From Acidisoma sp965199065 (GTDB lineage Bacteria; Pseudomonadota; Alphaproteobacteria; Acetobacterales; Acetobacteraceae): DNA of 64,000 nt. The notes below the pieces were generated by a model. It searched no databases. It was given only the letters and a program-made list of their open reading frames with translations, and was not told the origin of the DNA. A program made the position numbers and the translations under genes. Below, one piece after another: positions 8,943-17,604 of the stretch. The number at the start of each line of letters is the position of its first letter. The first letter of the stretch is position 1. The stretch is taken from the NCBI RefSeq assembly GCF_965199065.1, contig NZ_CBDAQN010000003.1:1426001-1490000 (forward strand), in the 5' to 3' direction.

Positions 8943-9179
8943 CGCGCGCAATCCTTGATCGTTACGCTCGCATCAAGCCGTGACGATGAACGCGGCGTCA
9001 ACCGAAGCTTCAGCAGATCGTCACAGGGTGCCGAACGACCTGCTGCGTGAACCGGTGTCGCTCCTCTGCGCGGGAGCCTGAGCGTGAGCGTTACGTTGAC
9101 GGTGCAATTAGGAGAAGGGCCGCAATGGCATTCGCGCGTCGTCCTCGCTATGAGCCCCCCGAGGCAACGGAGTGGCGGC

Positions 9180-9755
9180 ATGTTCGACCGATGTCATTGG
9201 CTTAACGAACCGGCGACGTGGAGCGTTAGCGGCGGCGCACTTCATGTGGTGACGGATGAGGCGACCGACTTCTGGCGCGAAACCCAATACGGTTTCATCC
9301 GCCACAGCGGGCACGTCTTTGGAACTGCGGTTTCCGGCGGGTTTACCGCCACCTTGCGCATCCGCGCCGGCTACAAGAGCCTTTACGATCAGGCGGGGAT
9401 GATGATCCTCATCGACGAGACGCGCTGGGTCAAAGCCGGCATCGAACTTTCGGACGGCGCCGCGCAACTCAGCAGCGTGCTGACGCTCGGGCGCTCCGAC
9501 TGGGCGACCGGGCTGTTCCAGGGCGACGCCGCCGACTTCTGGATCCGGGCAACAATCGATCGTGGCGTGCTCCGCCTGCAGGCGTCGGCAGATGGCTTGA
9601 GGTGGCCCCTGCTCCGGCTCTGCCCGTTTCCGGAGGGCGGTCCCTACATGGTCGGGCCGATGTGCTGCACGCCGGAACGCGCGGGGCTCGCGGTCGCCTT
9701 TTCCGATTTCAGCGTCACGGCATCAGTCGCGAAGGATCTGCACGACCTGTCGTGA
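9180..9755 (+). CDS. DUF1349 family protein (concanavalin A-like fold)
   Basis: This 191-residue protein belongs to DUF1349, a beta-sandwich family with a concanavalin-like fold, found alone or with glycan-active enzymes. WLNEPATW near the start, DFWRETQYGFIR, and the central DQAGMMILIDETRWVKAGIE with the later GPYMVGPMCCTPE are the typical family blocks. ATG 9180 follows an AACGGAG site and matches usual family starts; the frame stays open upstream to 9084, but that part is not family-like. It ends 8 bases from the convergent phosphatase gene. Its function is unknown; carbohydrate binding is the common guess. Confidence 0.75.
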   Translation: MFDRCHWLNEPATWSVSGGALHVVTDEATDFWRETQYGFIRHSGHVFGTAVSGGFTATLRIRAGYKSLYDQAGMMILIDETRWVKAGIELSDGAAQLSSVLTLGRSDWATGLFQGDAADFWIRATIDRGVLRLQASADGLRWPLLRLCPFPEGGPYMVGPMCCTPERAGLAVAFSDFSVTASVAKDLHDLS

Positions 9756-9763
9756 GGATGGTC

Positions 9764-10504
9764 TCAGAGCTTGCCAGGCACCGGCGGTAGCTTGAGGGCC
9801 TGGCGAACCTCGGCGCGCGCACGGATGAAGTCGGTCATGAAACGCGGTTCGTGGAAGAACACGCTGTCGATGACCGTGCCGGCGATCCGCCCGGCTTCGA
9901 CATCCGTCGGAAAATGGGCGCCGGCAACCACGCGGTTGTAGCCGTATTCGGCTGCCCGATCGAAGATGGGTACAGATTTCTCCGGCACCATGTTCGCCAG
10001 AAGTATCGCCATGACATAGGCGAAGGCCGTGTGCCCGCTGGGGTAGGAGGGCGTGGCTTTCGGATAGAGCATCGGCGTGAGGTCGGCGTTCACCTGATAC
10101 GGCCGCGGACGCGCGAAATGCGTTTTTGCCTGCTCCACGATCTTGTTCTCGTCCGCATAGACACGCTTGAAGAACTTCGTCGCGAAGGGCAGGTTCTGCG
10201 GGGTGAAGCCCGCTCCCAGGACATCCGCGAAGCGGAATACCGTTCTCTCATGGTCCTCTTCCGCCGCCACTGCCGCGTCGGCGTTCCGGTCGCGCTCGGC
10301 GTTCATGACCGCCGTCAGGTCAGTGGTCTCCGCTGCCGAGCCCAGCGCCGGCGGCGGGGCCAGCAGATGATCCAGATCGACCTGCGAGGCCTCGATGTAG
10401 AAGGTCCCGCTGCTGTTCGTATGGACCAGCGCCGTATGGGCTCGCGCATCCTGAGCAAACGCCAGCGTTCCGGCAGCAAGCAGGCAGGGCAAGAGGCGCA
10501 ACAT
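9764..10504 (-). CDS. Class A non-specific acid phosphatase (PAP2 family)
   Basis: This is a secreted or periplasmic phosphatase of 246 residues with an N-terminal signal peptide (LLPCLLAAGTLAFA, cleavage near residue 22). The three PAP2 blocks are all present: KTHFARPRP, PSGHTAFAYV, and NRVVAGAHFPTDVEAGR. They provide the Lys/Arg phosphate-binding residues and the His nucleophile. Such enzymes release phosphate from many organic monoesters outside the cytoplasm. The gene is convergent with the DUF1349 gene and divergent from the aldo/keto reductase. PhoN and PhoC are characterised relatives. Confidence 0.9.
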   Translation of the reverse strand: MLRLLPCLLAAGTLAFAQDARAHTALVHTNSSGTFYIEASQVDLDHLLAPPPALGSAAETTDLTAVMNAERDRNADAAVAAEEDHERTVFRFADVLGAGFTPQNLPFATKFFKRVYADENKIVEQAKTHFARPRPYQVNADLTPMLYPKATPSYPSGHTAFAYVMAILLANMVPEKSVPIFDRAAEYGYNRVVAGAHFPTDVEAGRIAGTVIDSVFFHEPRFMTDFIRARAEVRQALKLPPVPGKL

Positions 10505-10624
10505 GCTGATCCTTGAGGCTATGTCACGTGCGTCATACCGCAGCCGGATGGGCCGGTCATCCAGGGTTGTCTCACAACAGCCCCCTGACTAGGTTTCGTG
10601 GCAACCGCCGATAGGAGAGCGCAG

Positions 10625-11611
10625 ATGCAGAACCGCACGTTCGGGCGCGAGGGGCGCTCCGTGAGCGAGATCGGGTTTGGGGCCTGGGCCATCGGCGCAA
10701 GCTGGGGTCAGGTCGATGACACCGCCGCCAGGCAGGCTTTGCATGCCGCACTCGATGCCGGGGTGACATTCATCGACACCGCGGACGTCTATGGCGACGG
10801 CCATTCCGAACGGCTGATCGCCGGCGTGCTGAAGGAGCGTGGCGGCACGCGGCCCTATGTCGCGACCAAGGCTGGCCGGCGCCTGCCGAAACAGGTCGTC
10901 GAGGGCTATACCTTCGACAACCTCTCGGGCTGGATCGAGCGCAGCCTTCGCAACCTCGAGGTCGACACCCTTGATCTCGTCCAGCTGCACTGCCCGCCGA
11001 CGGACGTCTATTACCGGCCCGAGGTGTTCGAGGCGCTCGACACGCTGAAAACCCAGGGCAAGATCCGGGACTACGGCGTCAGCGTGGAGCGGGTCGAGGA
11101 AGCGCTCAAGGCGATCGAGTTTCCCGGCGTCATCAGCGTCCAGATCATCTTCAACATCTTCCGCCAGCGCCCGGCTGAACTCTTTTTCGCGGAGGCCCGG
11201 AAGCGGCAGGTCGCCATCATCGCGCGCGTGCCGCTCGCCAGCGGGCTGCTCTCGGGCAAGTTCCGCGCGGACTCCAAGTTCGAGGAGAGCGATCACCGGC
11301 AGTTCAACCGCAACGGCGAGGCCTTCGATGTGGGCGAGACCTTCTCCGGCGTGCCATACGATGTGGGCCTCCGCGCCGTGGAGCGGCTGCGTCCGCTGGT
11401 GGGGGGCGACACCACGATGGCGCGGTTCGCGCTCCGCTGGATCCTGATGTTCGACGCGGTGACGGTCGCCATACCCGGCGCGCGCAATGCTGAGCAGGCG
11501 CAGTCCAACGCCGCCGCCGCCGATCTGCCGCCGCTGCCGGACCCTGTAATGGCGCAACTGCGCGCGATCTACGACGAGGACATCCGGCCCCATGTGCACG
11601 CGCGCTGGTAG
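10625..11611 (+). CDS. Aldo/keto reductase
   Basis: This is an NADPH-dependent aldo/keto reductase of 328 residues in the YhdN/Tas-like group. The catalytic tetrad can be placed: Asp and Tyr in IDTADVYGDGHSE, Lys in VATKAG, and His in LVQLHCPP. The C-terminal IPGARNAEQAQSNAAA is the usual cofactor-binding end. ATG 10625 is chosen because it follows AGGAGA at good spacing. The gene stands alone between the acid phosphatase and the convergent GMC gene. The substrate cannot be told from sequence. Confidence 0.93.
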   Translation: MQNRTFGREGRSVSEIGFGAWAIGASWGQVDDTAARQALHAALDAGVTFIDTADVYGDGHSERLIAGVLKERGGTRPYVATKAGRRLPKQVVEGYTFDNLSGWIERSLRNLEVDTLDLVQLHCPPTDVYYRPEVFEALDTLKTQGKIRDYGVSVERVEEALKAIEFPGVISVQIIFNIFRQRPAELFFAEARKRQVAIIARVPLASGLLSGKFRADSKFEESDHRQFNRNGEAFDVGETFSGVPYDVGLRAVERLRPLVGGDTTMARFALRWILMFDAVTVAIPGARNAEQAQSNAAAADLPPLPDPVMAQLRAIYDEDIRPHVHARW

Positions 11612-11624
11612 GCGCGCCCACACC

Positions 11625-13262
11625 TCACGCGTGACGGTCGGCGAGGATCATCGCGCTCGCCTTCTCGGCGATCATGATAGTCGGCGAGTTGGTGTTGCCG
11701 GAGGTGATGCGCGGCATCACGGAAGCGTCGACCACCCGTAAGCCCGTCACCCCGCGCACCCGCAGACGCCCATCCACCACGGCCATCGGATCGTGGTCGA
11801 GGCCCATCTTGGCCGTGCCGACCGGGTGGAAGATCGTGGTGGCGACCGCCCTCGCCGCCTCCTCGAGTTCGGCATCGGTTGCGAGCCCCGGTCCCGGCTT
11901 GACCTCCACCGGCTTATAGGGCGCGAGCGCCGGCTGCGACACGATGCGGCGCACCAGCCGCAGGGCATCGACCGCGACCCGCCGGTCCTCCAGCGTCTCC
12001 AGGTAGTTGGGCTGGATGCGCGGACGGGTGACGCCGTCGCGTCCGATCTCTCCGGCATGGACCGAACCACGGCTGCTCGGGCGCAGGTTGCAGACGCTCG
12101 CGGTGAAGGCCGGAAAGCGGTGCAGCGCGTCGCCGAAGCTGTCGAGCGAAAGCGGTTGGATGTGGAACTGTAGGTTGGGGGTGGCGTAGTCGCTGGATGA
12201 CCGGGCGAAGGCGCCGAGTTGCGACGGCGCCATCGTCAGCGGCCCCCGCCGCTGCAGCACGTACTGCAACCCCATCAGCCCGCGCTTCCAAAGCTTCGCG
12301 TAATCGTCGTTCAGGGTGCGGATGCCGGAGACGCCGAAGACCGGCCGCAGTTGCAGGTGGTCCTGCAGGTTCTCGCCGACGCCCGGCAGGTCGGCGATCA
12401 CCGGGATGCCCAGGGCTTGCAGCCGCTCGGCCTGGCCGATGCCGGAAAGCTCCAGCAGCACGGGCGAGCCGACGGTGCCTGCCGCCAGGATGACCTCCGC
12501 CCGGGCGTCGGCGGTGAAGCGCTCGCCGCCACGGCTCAACACGACGCCGGAGGCCCGGCGCTCCTCGAACAGGATGCGTTCGGCCTGGATGCCGGTTTCC
12601 AGCCTCAGATTGGGCCGGTGGAGCGCCGGCCGCAAAAAGCCACGCGCGGTGCTCCAGCGGCGGCCCCGGCGCTGATTCACCTGAAAATAGGAGGAGCCTG
12701 AGTTGTCGCCGCCGTTGAAGTCGTCGACCGGCGGTATCCCGGCGCTCGCCATCGCTGCCCGGACGACGTCCAGAACAGGCCAATGAATGCGCGGATGCTC
12801 GACGCGCCACTCGCCGCCCGCACGATGCAGCGGACCGGGCGGCGCGATGTGATCCTCGTGCTTGAGGAAATAGGGCAGCACGTCGTCCCACCCCCAGCCG
12901 GTGAGGCCGAGCTGCCGCCAGCCGTCGTAGTCGGCCGCCTGCCCGCGCATGTAGATCATGGCGTTGATGGCGGAGCTGCCGCCGATGACCCGGCCGCGCG
13001 GATAGGCGAGGATGCGGCCGCCGAGCCCCGGCACCGCCTCGGTCCGGAACATCCAGTCGGCGCGCGGGTTGTTGATGGCGAAGAGGTAGCCGACCGGCAC
13101 GTGGAACCAGATCCAGTTGTCCTGGCCACCGGCCTCCAGCAGCAGCACGCGGTGGCTGGGATCGGCGGAGAGCCGGTTGGCCAGCACGCACCCCGCCGAC
13201 CCGGCACCGATGATGATGGTGTCGTACGTACCCAAGGAGGCCGGGTTGGCTGCCGCGTCCAT
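11625..13262 (-). CDS. GMC family FAD oxidoreductase (choline dehydrogenase-like)
   Basis: This FAD-dependent alcohol dehydrogenase/oxidase of 545 residues belongs to the glucose-methanol-choline family. The FAD-binding IIIGAGSAGCVLANRL lies near residue 17, and the GMC signatures are seen in GGSSAINAMIYMRG and in GSPVLLELSGIG. The C-terminal FHPVGTAKMG and SGNTNSPTIMIAEK contain the active-site His and Asn. Its ATG overlaps the TGA of chaC, so the two form an operon. BetA is a relative, but there is no glycine-betaine context; the substrate is probably another alcohol or polyol. Confidence 0.92.
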   Translation of the reverse strand: MDAAANPASLGTYDTIIIGAGSAGCVLANRLSADPSHRVLLLEAGGQDNWIWFHVPVGYLFAINNPRADWMFRTEAVPGLGGRILAYPRGRVIGGSSAINAMIYMRGQAADYDGWRQLGLTGWGWDDVLPYFLKHEDHIAPPGPLHRAGGEWRVEHPRIHWPVLDVVRAAMASAGIPPVDDFNGGDNSGSSYFQVNQRRGRRWSTARGFLRPALHRPNLRLETGIQAERILFEERRASGVVLSRGGERFTADARAEVILAAGTVGSPVLLELSGIGQAERLQALGIPVIADLPGVGENLQDHLQLRPVFGVSGIRTLNDDYAKLWKRGLMGLQYVLQRRGPLTMAPSQLGAFARSSSDYATPNLQFHIQPLSLDSFGDALHRFPAFTASVCNLRPSSRGSVHAGEIGRDGVTRPRIQPNYLETLEDRRVAVDALRLVRRIVSQPALAPYKPVEVKPGPGLATDAELEEAARAVATTIFHPVGTAKMGLDHDPMAVVDGRLRVRGVTGLRVVDASVMPRITSGNTNSPTIMIAEKASAMILADRHA

Positions 13263-13960
13263 CAGCCGGACGCGCCGCCGGAGAGTTTCGCCTGCTCCGC
13301 GCGGACATCCCTGGCCAGACGCTCGAGTTCGGCATCCTCCACGCCATGGAGGCGCAACCCGTCGCAGGTGCGGAACAGGTAGTCGGCGGAACTGCCGAGA
13401 GAACCCGCGGCGGTCGCGAGCCTGCGGACGATCTCGGCCTCGGGCAGGTCGCCGGCGTAGTGGTCACCTTCCGGGTTGACGGTGAAGGCGATACCGATGC
13501 CGAAGCGCACGCCGTGCTCATCCAGCAGATCGACCCAATGAGGCACATAGGCGCCGGTCAACATCTCGCGCCGCCAGAGCAGGGTCAGCTCCGCCACCGC
13601 CGAGGCTTCCTCGATCCGCAAGGCGACGCCGACGCAGTCACCGCCGGGTTCGAGGCCGAGGACAAGACCGGGGTTGTCGGCAGAGCCTCTGCCCGCGCGC
13701 GTGGATAGGCAAAAGGCGCGGTGCCACCCCTCGATGCGGGCGACACGCCGCTCGGTGTTGTGGATCGTCGGGTTCCAGATCAGGGAGCCGTAACCAAAGA
13801 GCCAGACGTCGCCGGGCGGCCGGTTCTGCATGAAGCAATGAAGGGATGCCGCGCGCTCGGCCTCGGACCAGCACTGGAGATCGGGCGCTTCCTGAGCAAC
13901 CAGTGCGTCGATGCCGCCGGCTTCTATGAAGGCGCGGGTCAACAGGAAGTCGTCGGCCAT
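13262..13960 (-). CDS. chaC: Gamma-glutamylcyclotransferase (ChaC family)
   Basis: ChaC enzymes split glutathione into 5-oxoproline and Cys-Gly in the cytoplasm. VWLFGYGSLIWNP near residue 50 is the substrate-binding P-loop-like motif, and the glutamate in ALRIEEASAVAEL is the expected general base. The protein is about 232 residues from ATG 13960; the frame extends to a TTG at 14017, but that extension is not family-like. Its stop overlaps the start of the GMC oxidoreductase. gshA and a GST occur elsewhere in the window, so glutathione turnover is locally plausible. Confidence 0.9.
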   Translation of the reverse strand: MADDFLLTRAFIEAGGIDALVAQEAPDLQCWSEAERAASLHCFMQNRPPGDVWLFGYGSLIWNPTIHNTERRVARIEGWHRAFCLSTRAGRGSADNPGLVLGLEPGGDCVGVALRIEEASAVAELTLLWRREMLTGAYVPHWVDLLDEHGVRFGIGIAFTVNPEGDHYAGDLPEAEIVRRLATAAGSLGSSADYLFRTCDGLRLHGVEDAELERLARDVRAEQAKLSGGASG

Positions 13961-14104
13961 CCGTTCCGCATCCGCTTGACGTGGTAGCGCTACCCCTTCT
14001 CCATCCCCGCCTGGCAAAGCGGCGTCAAGCGGGCTGGGTGCGGGGCTCCTGCCACCCTATGGTAGAGCGAGACAGTTTAGAACCGCATAACGGAGGGAGG
14101 CGAC

Positions 14105-14875
14105 ATGAGCCAGGCATCCGCGGCCGGAGGCGGCCGACTGCAGGGCAAGTCCGCGATCATCACAGGCGCCGCGAACGGCATCGGACGTGCAACCGCCATC
14201 CGCTTCGCCTCGGAAGGCGCACGGTTGACGCTCAACGACGTGGATCAGGCGGCGCTCGACAATCTGGTGGAGACGATTGAAGTCGCCGGCGGTTTCGCTC
14301 TGGGCGTTGCCGGGGATGTCTCCAGCCCGGAAGACGTACGGGGCCTCATCGCCGAGGCCGTGGCCGCCTATGGGCAGGTGGACATCATGGTCGCCAATGC
14401 CGGGATCATCCCCGAGGCCGACCTGCCGGGCGCCACCGGCGAGTTGTGGGACCGGACGATGGCGGTCAACGCCCGTGGCATGTTCCTGAGCTGCAAGTAT
14501 GCCGCTGCCGAAATGCTGAAGGCGGGGGGCGGCGCGATCGTCTGCCTCTCCTCGGTGTCGGGCGTTGTTGGCCAGAAGGCCCAGGTCATCTACGGTCCGT
14601 CCAAGTTCGCGGCCTCCGGCCTCACCAGGCACCTCGCCGTCGAACTGGCCGGGCACGGCATTCGCGTCAATGCAGTGGCTCCGGGCACGATCAATACCGG
14701 GCCGGTCGCCCGCATGGACCCGGAGGGCATCAAGGCGGGGATAGCCCGCCATCCGATGGGACGCATCGGCGAACCGTCGGAGGTGGCCAATGCGATCCTG
14801 TTCCTGGCCTCGGACGAGGCATCCTTCATCACCGGCGCCATCCTGCCCGTCGATGGCGGCTTTCTGGCCCAATAA
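14105..14875 (+). CDS. Short-chain dehydrogenase/reductase
   Basis: This classical SDR has 256 residues. ITGAANGIGRAT is the cofactor loop, VANAGII is the NNAG block, and the YGPSKFA segment gives the catalytic Tyr-x3-Lys preceded by SSVSG. The C-terminal TGAILPVDGGFLAQ is typical of 3-oxoacyl-ACP reductase-like enzymes. A strong GGAGGGAGG ribosome site precedes ATG 14105. The FMN-dependent dehydrogenase begins 17 bases after its stop, so the two probably act on related hydroxy/keto acids. Confidence 0.9.
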   Translation: MSQASAAGGGRLQGKSAIITGAANGIGRATAIRFASEGARLTLNDVDQAALDNLVETIEVAGGFALGVAGDVSSPEDVRGLIAEAVAAYGQVDIMVANAGIIPEADLPGATGELWDRTMAVNARGMFLSCKYAAAEMLKAGGGAIVCLSSVSGVVGQKAQVIYGPSKFAASGLTRHLAVELAGHGIRVNAVAPGTINTGPVARMDPEGIKAGIARHPMGRIGEPSEVANAILFLASDEASFITGAILPVDGGFLAQ

Positions 14876-14892
14876 CGAGTGAGAGACTTTAG

Positions 14893-16113
14893 ATGAAACG
14901 CCGGCGCTACCAGGGACGCGATGTCGCGCGAGCCCTTACGATCGAGGACCTGCGGCAGATGGCTCGCCGCAGGGCACCCAATTTCGCCTGGGAATATGTC
15001 GAAGGCGGCGCCGAGGAGGAGGTCACGCTCAGGCGCAACCGCGAGGTCTTCGACGACATCGCGCTCGTGCCGCGAACGCTGGTCGATGTCTCGAACCGGC
15101 GCCTCGGCATCCAGTTGTTCGGCCGCGACAGCGCCTTCCCGTTCCTGATCGGGCCGACCGGGTTCAACGGCTTCATGACGCATGAGGGCGACGTGCAGCT
15201 GGCGACGGCTGCCGCCCGCGCGGGCATCCCCTTCACCCTCAGCACGGTGTCGACCGTGGCCCTGGACGAGGTCGCGCGTCGGGCCGGCGGCCGGCTCTGG
15301 ATGCAGCTCTACCTGTTCCGCGACCGTGACTGGGCGCGCGGGCTGATCGAGCGGGCCGAGCGGGCGGGCTACGAGGCCCTCATGCTGACGGTGGATATCT
15401 CCGTTTACGGCAACCGGGAGTGGGACGCGCGGAACTTTGCCAAGCCGGGGCAGCTCGATCTCCGGAACAAGATCGAGACGCTGATGCATCCGCGATGGCT
15501 TTTCGATGTGATGATCCCTCACGGGACGCCACGCCTCGCCAACGTCACCGAACTCCTGCCGCCGGGAATGACCTCTGCGCGTGGCGCATCCGCGCCGCTC
15601 GGGCGGCAGCACAACCCCTCCCTCAACTGGGACGATGTGGCGTGGCTGCGGGACCTCTGGCCGCGCAAGCTCATCATCAAGGGCGTCAACAGCGTCGCCG
15701 ACGCGACGCGGGCGGCGCAATACGGCGTCGACGGCGTGGTGTTGTCGAACCACGGCGGGCGGCAGCTCGACGGTGCCGTCTCGCCCATGGAGGTGCTGCC
15801 CGAGGTGGTGGCGGCGCTCAAGGGCCAGCTCACCATCATGCTCGACGGAGGCTTCCGCCGCGGGTCGGACATCGTGAAGGCGCTGCTTCTGGGCGCCGAC
15901 GCGGTGCTGATCGGCCGCGCCGGCCTCTACGGACTAGGCGCCGGCGGCGGCGCGGGGGCGGCGCGCGCAATCGATATCCTGGCGAACGAGATCGACCGCG
16001 TGGTCGGGTTGCTCGGCACCGACACCATTGCGGGCCTCGATCCTGGCTGCGTCAGATGGCGCAGCCAGGGGCGGCTCTACAAGGGAGCGTCGGGCGAGGG
16101 GCCTGAGTCGTAG
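14893..16113 (+). CDS. lldD: FMN-dependent alpha-hydroxy-acid dehydrogenase
   Basis: This is a flavoenzyme of the L-lactate/mandelate dehydrogenase and glycolate oxidase family, 406 residues, oxidising an L-2-hydroxyacid to the 2-oxoacid. The active-site block SNHGGRQLDG near residue 287 contains the catalytic His and Arg. Upstream, ILTVDISVYGNRE matches the TVD block, and LDGGFRRGSDI plus GADAVLIGRA form the FMN phosphate site. The C-terminal helix NEIDRVVGLLG is typical. It follows an SDR gene on the same strand. The last 37 bases overlap the convergent SDR gene. Lactate or mandelate are possible substrates, so the symbol is provisional. Confidence 0.88.
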   Translation: MKRRRYQGRDVARALTIEDLRQMARRRAPNFAWEYVEGGAEEEVTLRRNREVFDDIALVPRTLVDVSNRRLGIQLFGRDSAFPFLIGPTGFNGFMTHEGDVQLATAAARAGIPFTLSTVSTVALDEVARRAGGRLWMQLYLFRDRDWARGLIERAERAGYEALMLTVDISVYGNREWDARNFAKPGQLDLRNKIETLMHPRWLFDVMIPHGTPRLANVTELLPPGMTSARGASAPLGRQHNPSLNWDDVAWLRDLWPRKLIIKGVNSVADATRAAQYGVDGVVLSNHGGRQLDGAVSPMEVLPEVVAALKGQLTIMLDGGFRRGSDIVKALLLGADAVLIGRAGLYGLGAGGGAGAARAIDILANEIDRVVGLLGTDTIAGLDPGCVRWRSQGRLYKGASGEGPES

Positions 16114-16886
16114 CCGCCCCAGACCGACTGGTCGTATTCGATGACGGAGCCGGTCATCAGCCCGGACTCCGGCGAGGCAAGGAAGGCCACCGCACGCGCA
16201 ACCTCGGCGGGATCGATCAGGCGTCCCGCCGGCTGCCGGCTCGCGGCGGCATCCAGCCAATCGGGGTCTGCGCCGTGGAACTCGCGCTGTATGCGGTCCT
16301 CGCCGTCGGACGCCATCCAGCCGATGTTCAGCGCATTCACCCGGATCCGGTTCCGCAACAGAGCATAGGCGGTGTTGCGGGTGAGCGTCGCCAAGGCGCC
16401 CTTGGAGGCCGAGTACGCAGCGATGAACGGCTGCCCGGCGAGCGCCGACATCGAGCCGATGTTGACGATGGTGCCCTCGATGCCGTCCCGCCGCATCAGC
16501 TTGATGGCCTCCTGCATCAGGAAGAAAGGCCCGCGGACGTTGATCGCGAAGATGCGGTCGAAAAGCTCCGGCGAAGTGTCGAGGATGGTGCCGCGATCGG
16601 TGTTGCCGGCGGAATTGACGAGGGTGTCGACGCGGCCGAACGTCCGGTCCGCCTCGCCCACGACGTGCCGGCAAGACTCCACATCCTGCACATCCGCCTG
16701 CACGAAAACCGTACGCACGCCCGTCTCGGACAAAATCCGCGCCGCCACCGCCTCGCCGCGTTCCGTGCTGCGGCCGGTGATGACGACGCCGGCCGCATGA
16801 CGCGCCGCCAGTTCACGGGCAATGGCAGCGCCAAGCCCCTGCGTCGCCCCGGTCACGATGGCGACCTTTCCAGACATATCAAACAT
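16077..16886 (-). CDS. Short-chain dehydrogenase/reductase
   Basis: This is a third SDR, of 269 residues. VTGATQGLGAAIA binds the cofactor, NSAGN is the NNAG block and YSASKGA holds the catalytic Tyr and Lys. The C-terminal ESGLMTGSVIEYDQS shows the usual end pattern. GGAGGAACGGA precedes ATG 16886 at good spacing. Its 3' end overlaps the end of the FMN dehydrogenase by 37 bases on the opposite strand, so transcription of the two genes collides. The substrate is unknown. Confidence 0.9.
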   Translation of the reverse strand: MFDMSGKVAIVTGATQGLGAAIARELAARHAAGVVITGRSTERGEAVAARILSETGVRTVFVQADVQDVESCRHVVGEADRTFGRVDTLVNSAGNTDRGTILDTSPELFDRIFAINVRGPFFLMQEAIKLMRRDGIEGTIVNIGSMSALAGQPFIAAYSASKGALATLTRNTAYALLRNRIRVNALNIGWMASDGEDRIQREFHGADPDWLDAAASRQPAGRLIDPAEVARAVAFLASPESGLMTGSVIEYDQSVWGGYDSGPSPDAPL

Positions 16887-16949
16887 TCCGTTCCTCCCCT
16901 CTTTCTCGAATGCGCGTTCCCGTTCCAGGACTATCGCGGACCCGAAGAT

Positions 16950-17591
16950 TTAGCGAGAGGGCGGATTGACCTCATCGGCTTTGGCGTAGGCGCGTGCGAC
17001 CGCAGGCCGGGCCTTCATCGTGCCGAACCAGCGCTTGAGGTTGGGGAAGTCGTCGAGGTTCTGCCCCTGGCGCTCATACGGCACGATCCAGGGATAGCTC
17101 GCCATATCCGCGATCGTGTATTCGACCGCCAAATATTCGCGATCCGCCAGATGGCGGTCGAGCACGCCGTAGAGCCGCGCCGTTTCACCGACGAAGCGCT
17201 TCATCGCATAGGGGATTTTCTCGGGCGCAACGTTGTTGAAGTGGTGCGTCTGCCCGGCCATCGGCCCGAGACCGCCGACCTGCCAGAACAGCCATTCCAG
17301 CGTCACCACGCGCTGCCGCAGATCCGCCGGTATGAACCGGCCGGTCTTCTCGGCGAGGTAGAGCAATATGGCGCCGGACTCGAAAACCGAGATCGGCTCG
17401 CCGCCGCCGGCGGGCTCGTCGTCGACGATGGCCGGGATTTTGTTGTTCGGCGCGATTTCGAGGAATTGCGGCTGGAACTGCTCGTCCTTCCCGATGTTGA
17501 TGGGATGGATGCGATAGGGCAGGCCCGCTTCCTCCAGGAAGATCGTGATTTTGTGCCCGTTCGGCGTCGTCCAGTAATAGAGGTCGATCAA
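16950..17591 (-). CDS. Glutathione S-transferase, YfcG-like
   Basis: This GST-fold protein of 213 residues resembles YfcG/YghU nu-class enzymes, which act as glutathione-disulfide oxidoreductases. The N-terminal YYWTTPNGHKITIFLEE, then NNKIPAIVDD and ESGAILLYLAE, form the thioredoxin-like half with the glutathione site; TIADMASYPW lies in the helical half. The start is a TTG at 17591 preceded by GGAG, because the frame upstream runs into the ABC gene and the protein alignment begins there. It starts only 13 bases after the ABC transporter stop, so the two are cotranscribed. Confidence 0.9.
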   Translation of the reverse strand: MIDLYYWTTPNGHKITIFLEEAGLPYRIHPINIGKDEQFQPQFLEIAPNNKIPAIVDDEPAGGGEPISVFESGAILLYLAEKTGRFIPADLRQRVVTLEWLFWQVGGLGPMAGQTHHFNNVAPEKIPYAMKRFVGETARLYGVLDRHLADREYLAVEYTIADMASYPWIVPYERQGQNLDDFPNLKRWFGTMKARPAVARAYAKADEVNPPSR

Positions 17592-17604
17592 GCCGCTTCT
17601 CCTG

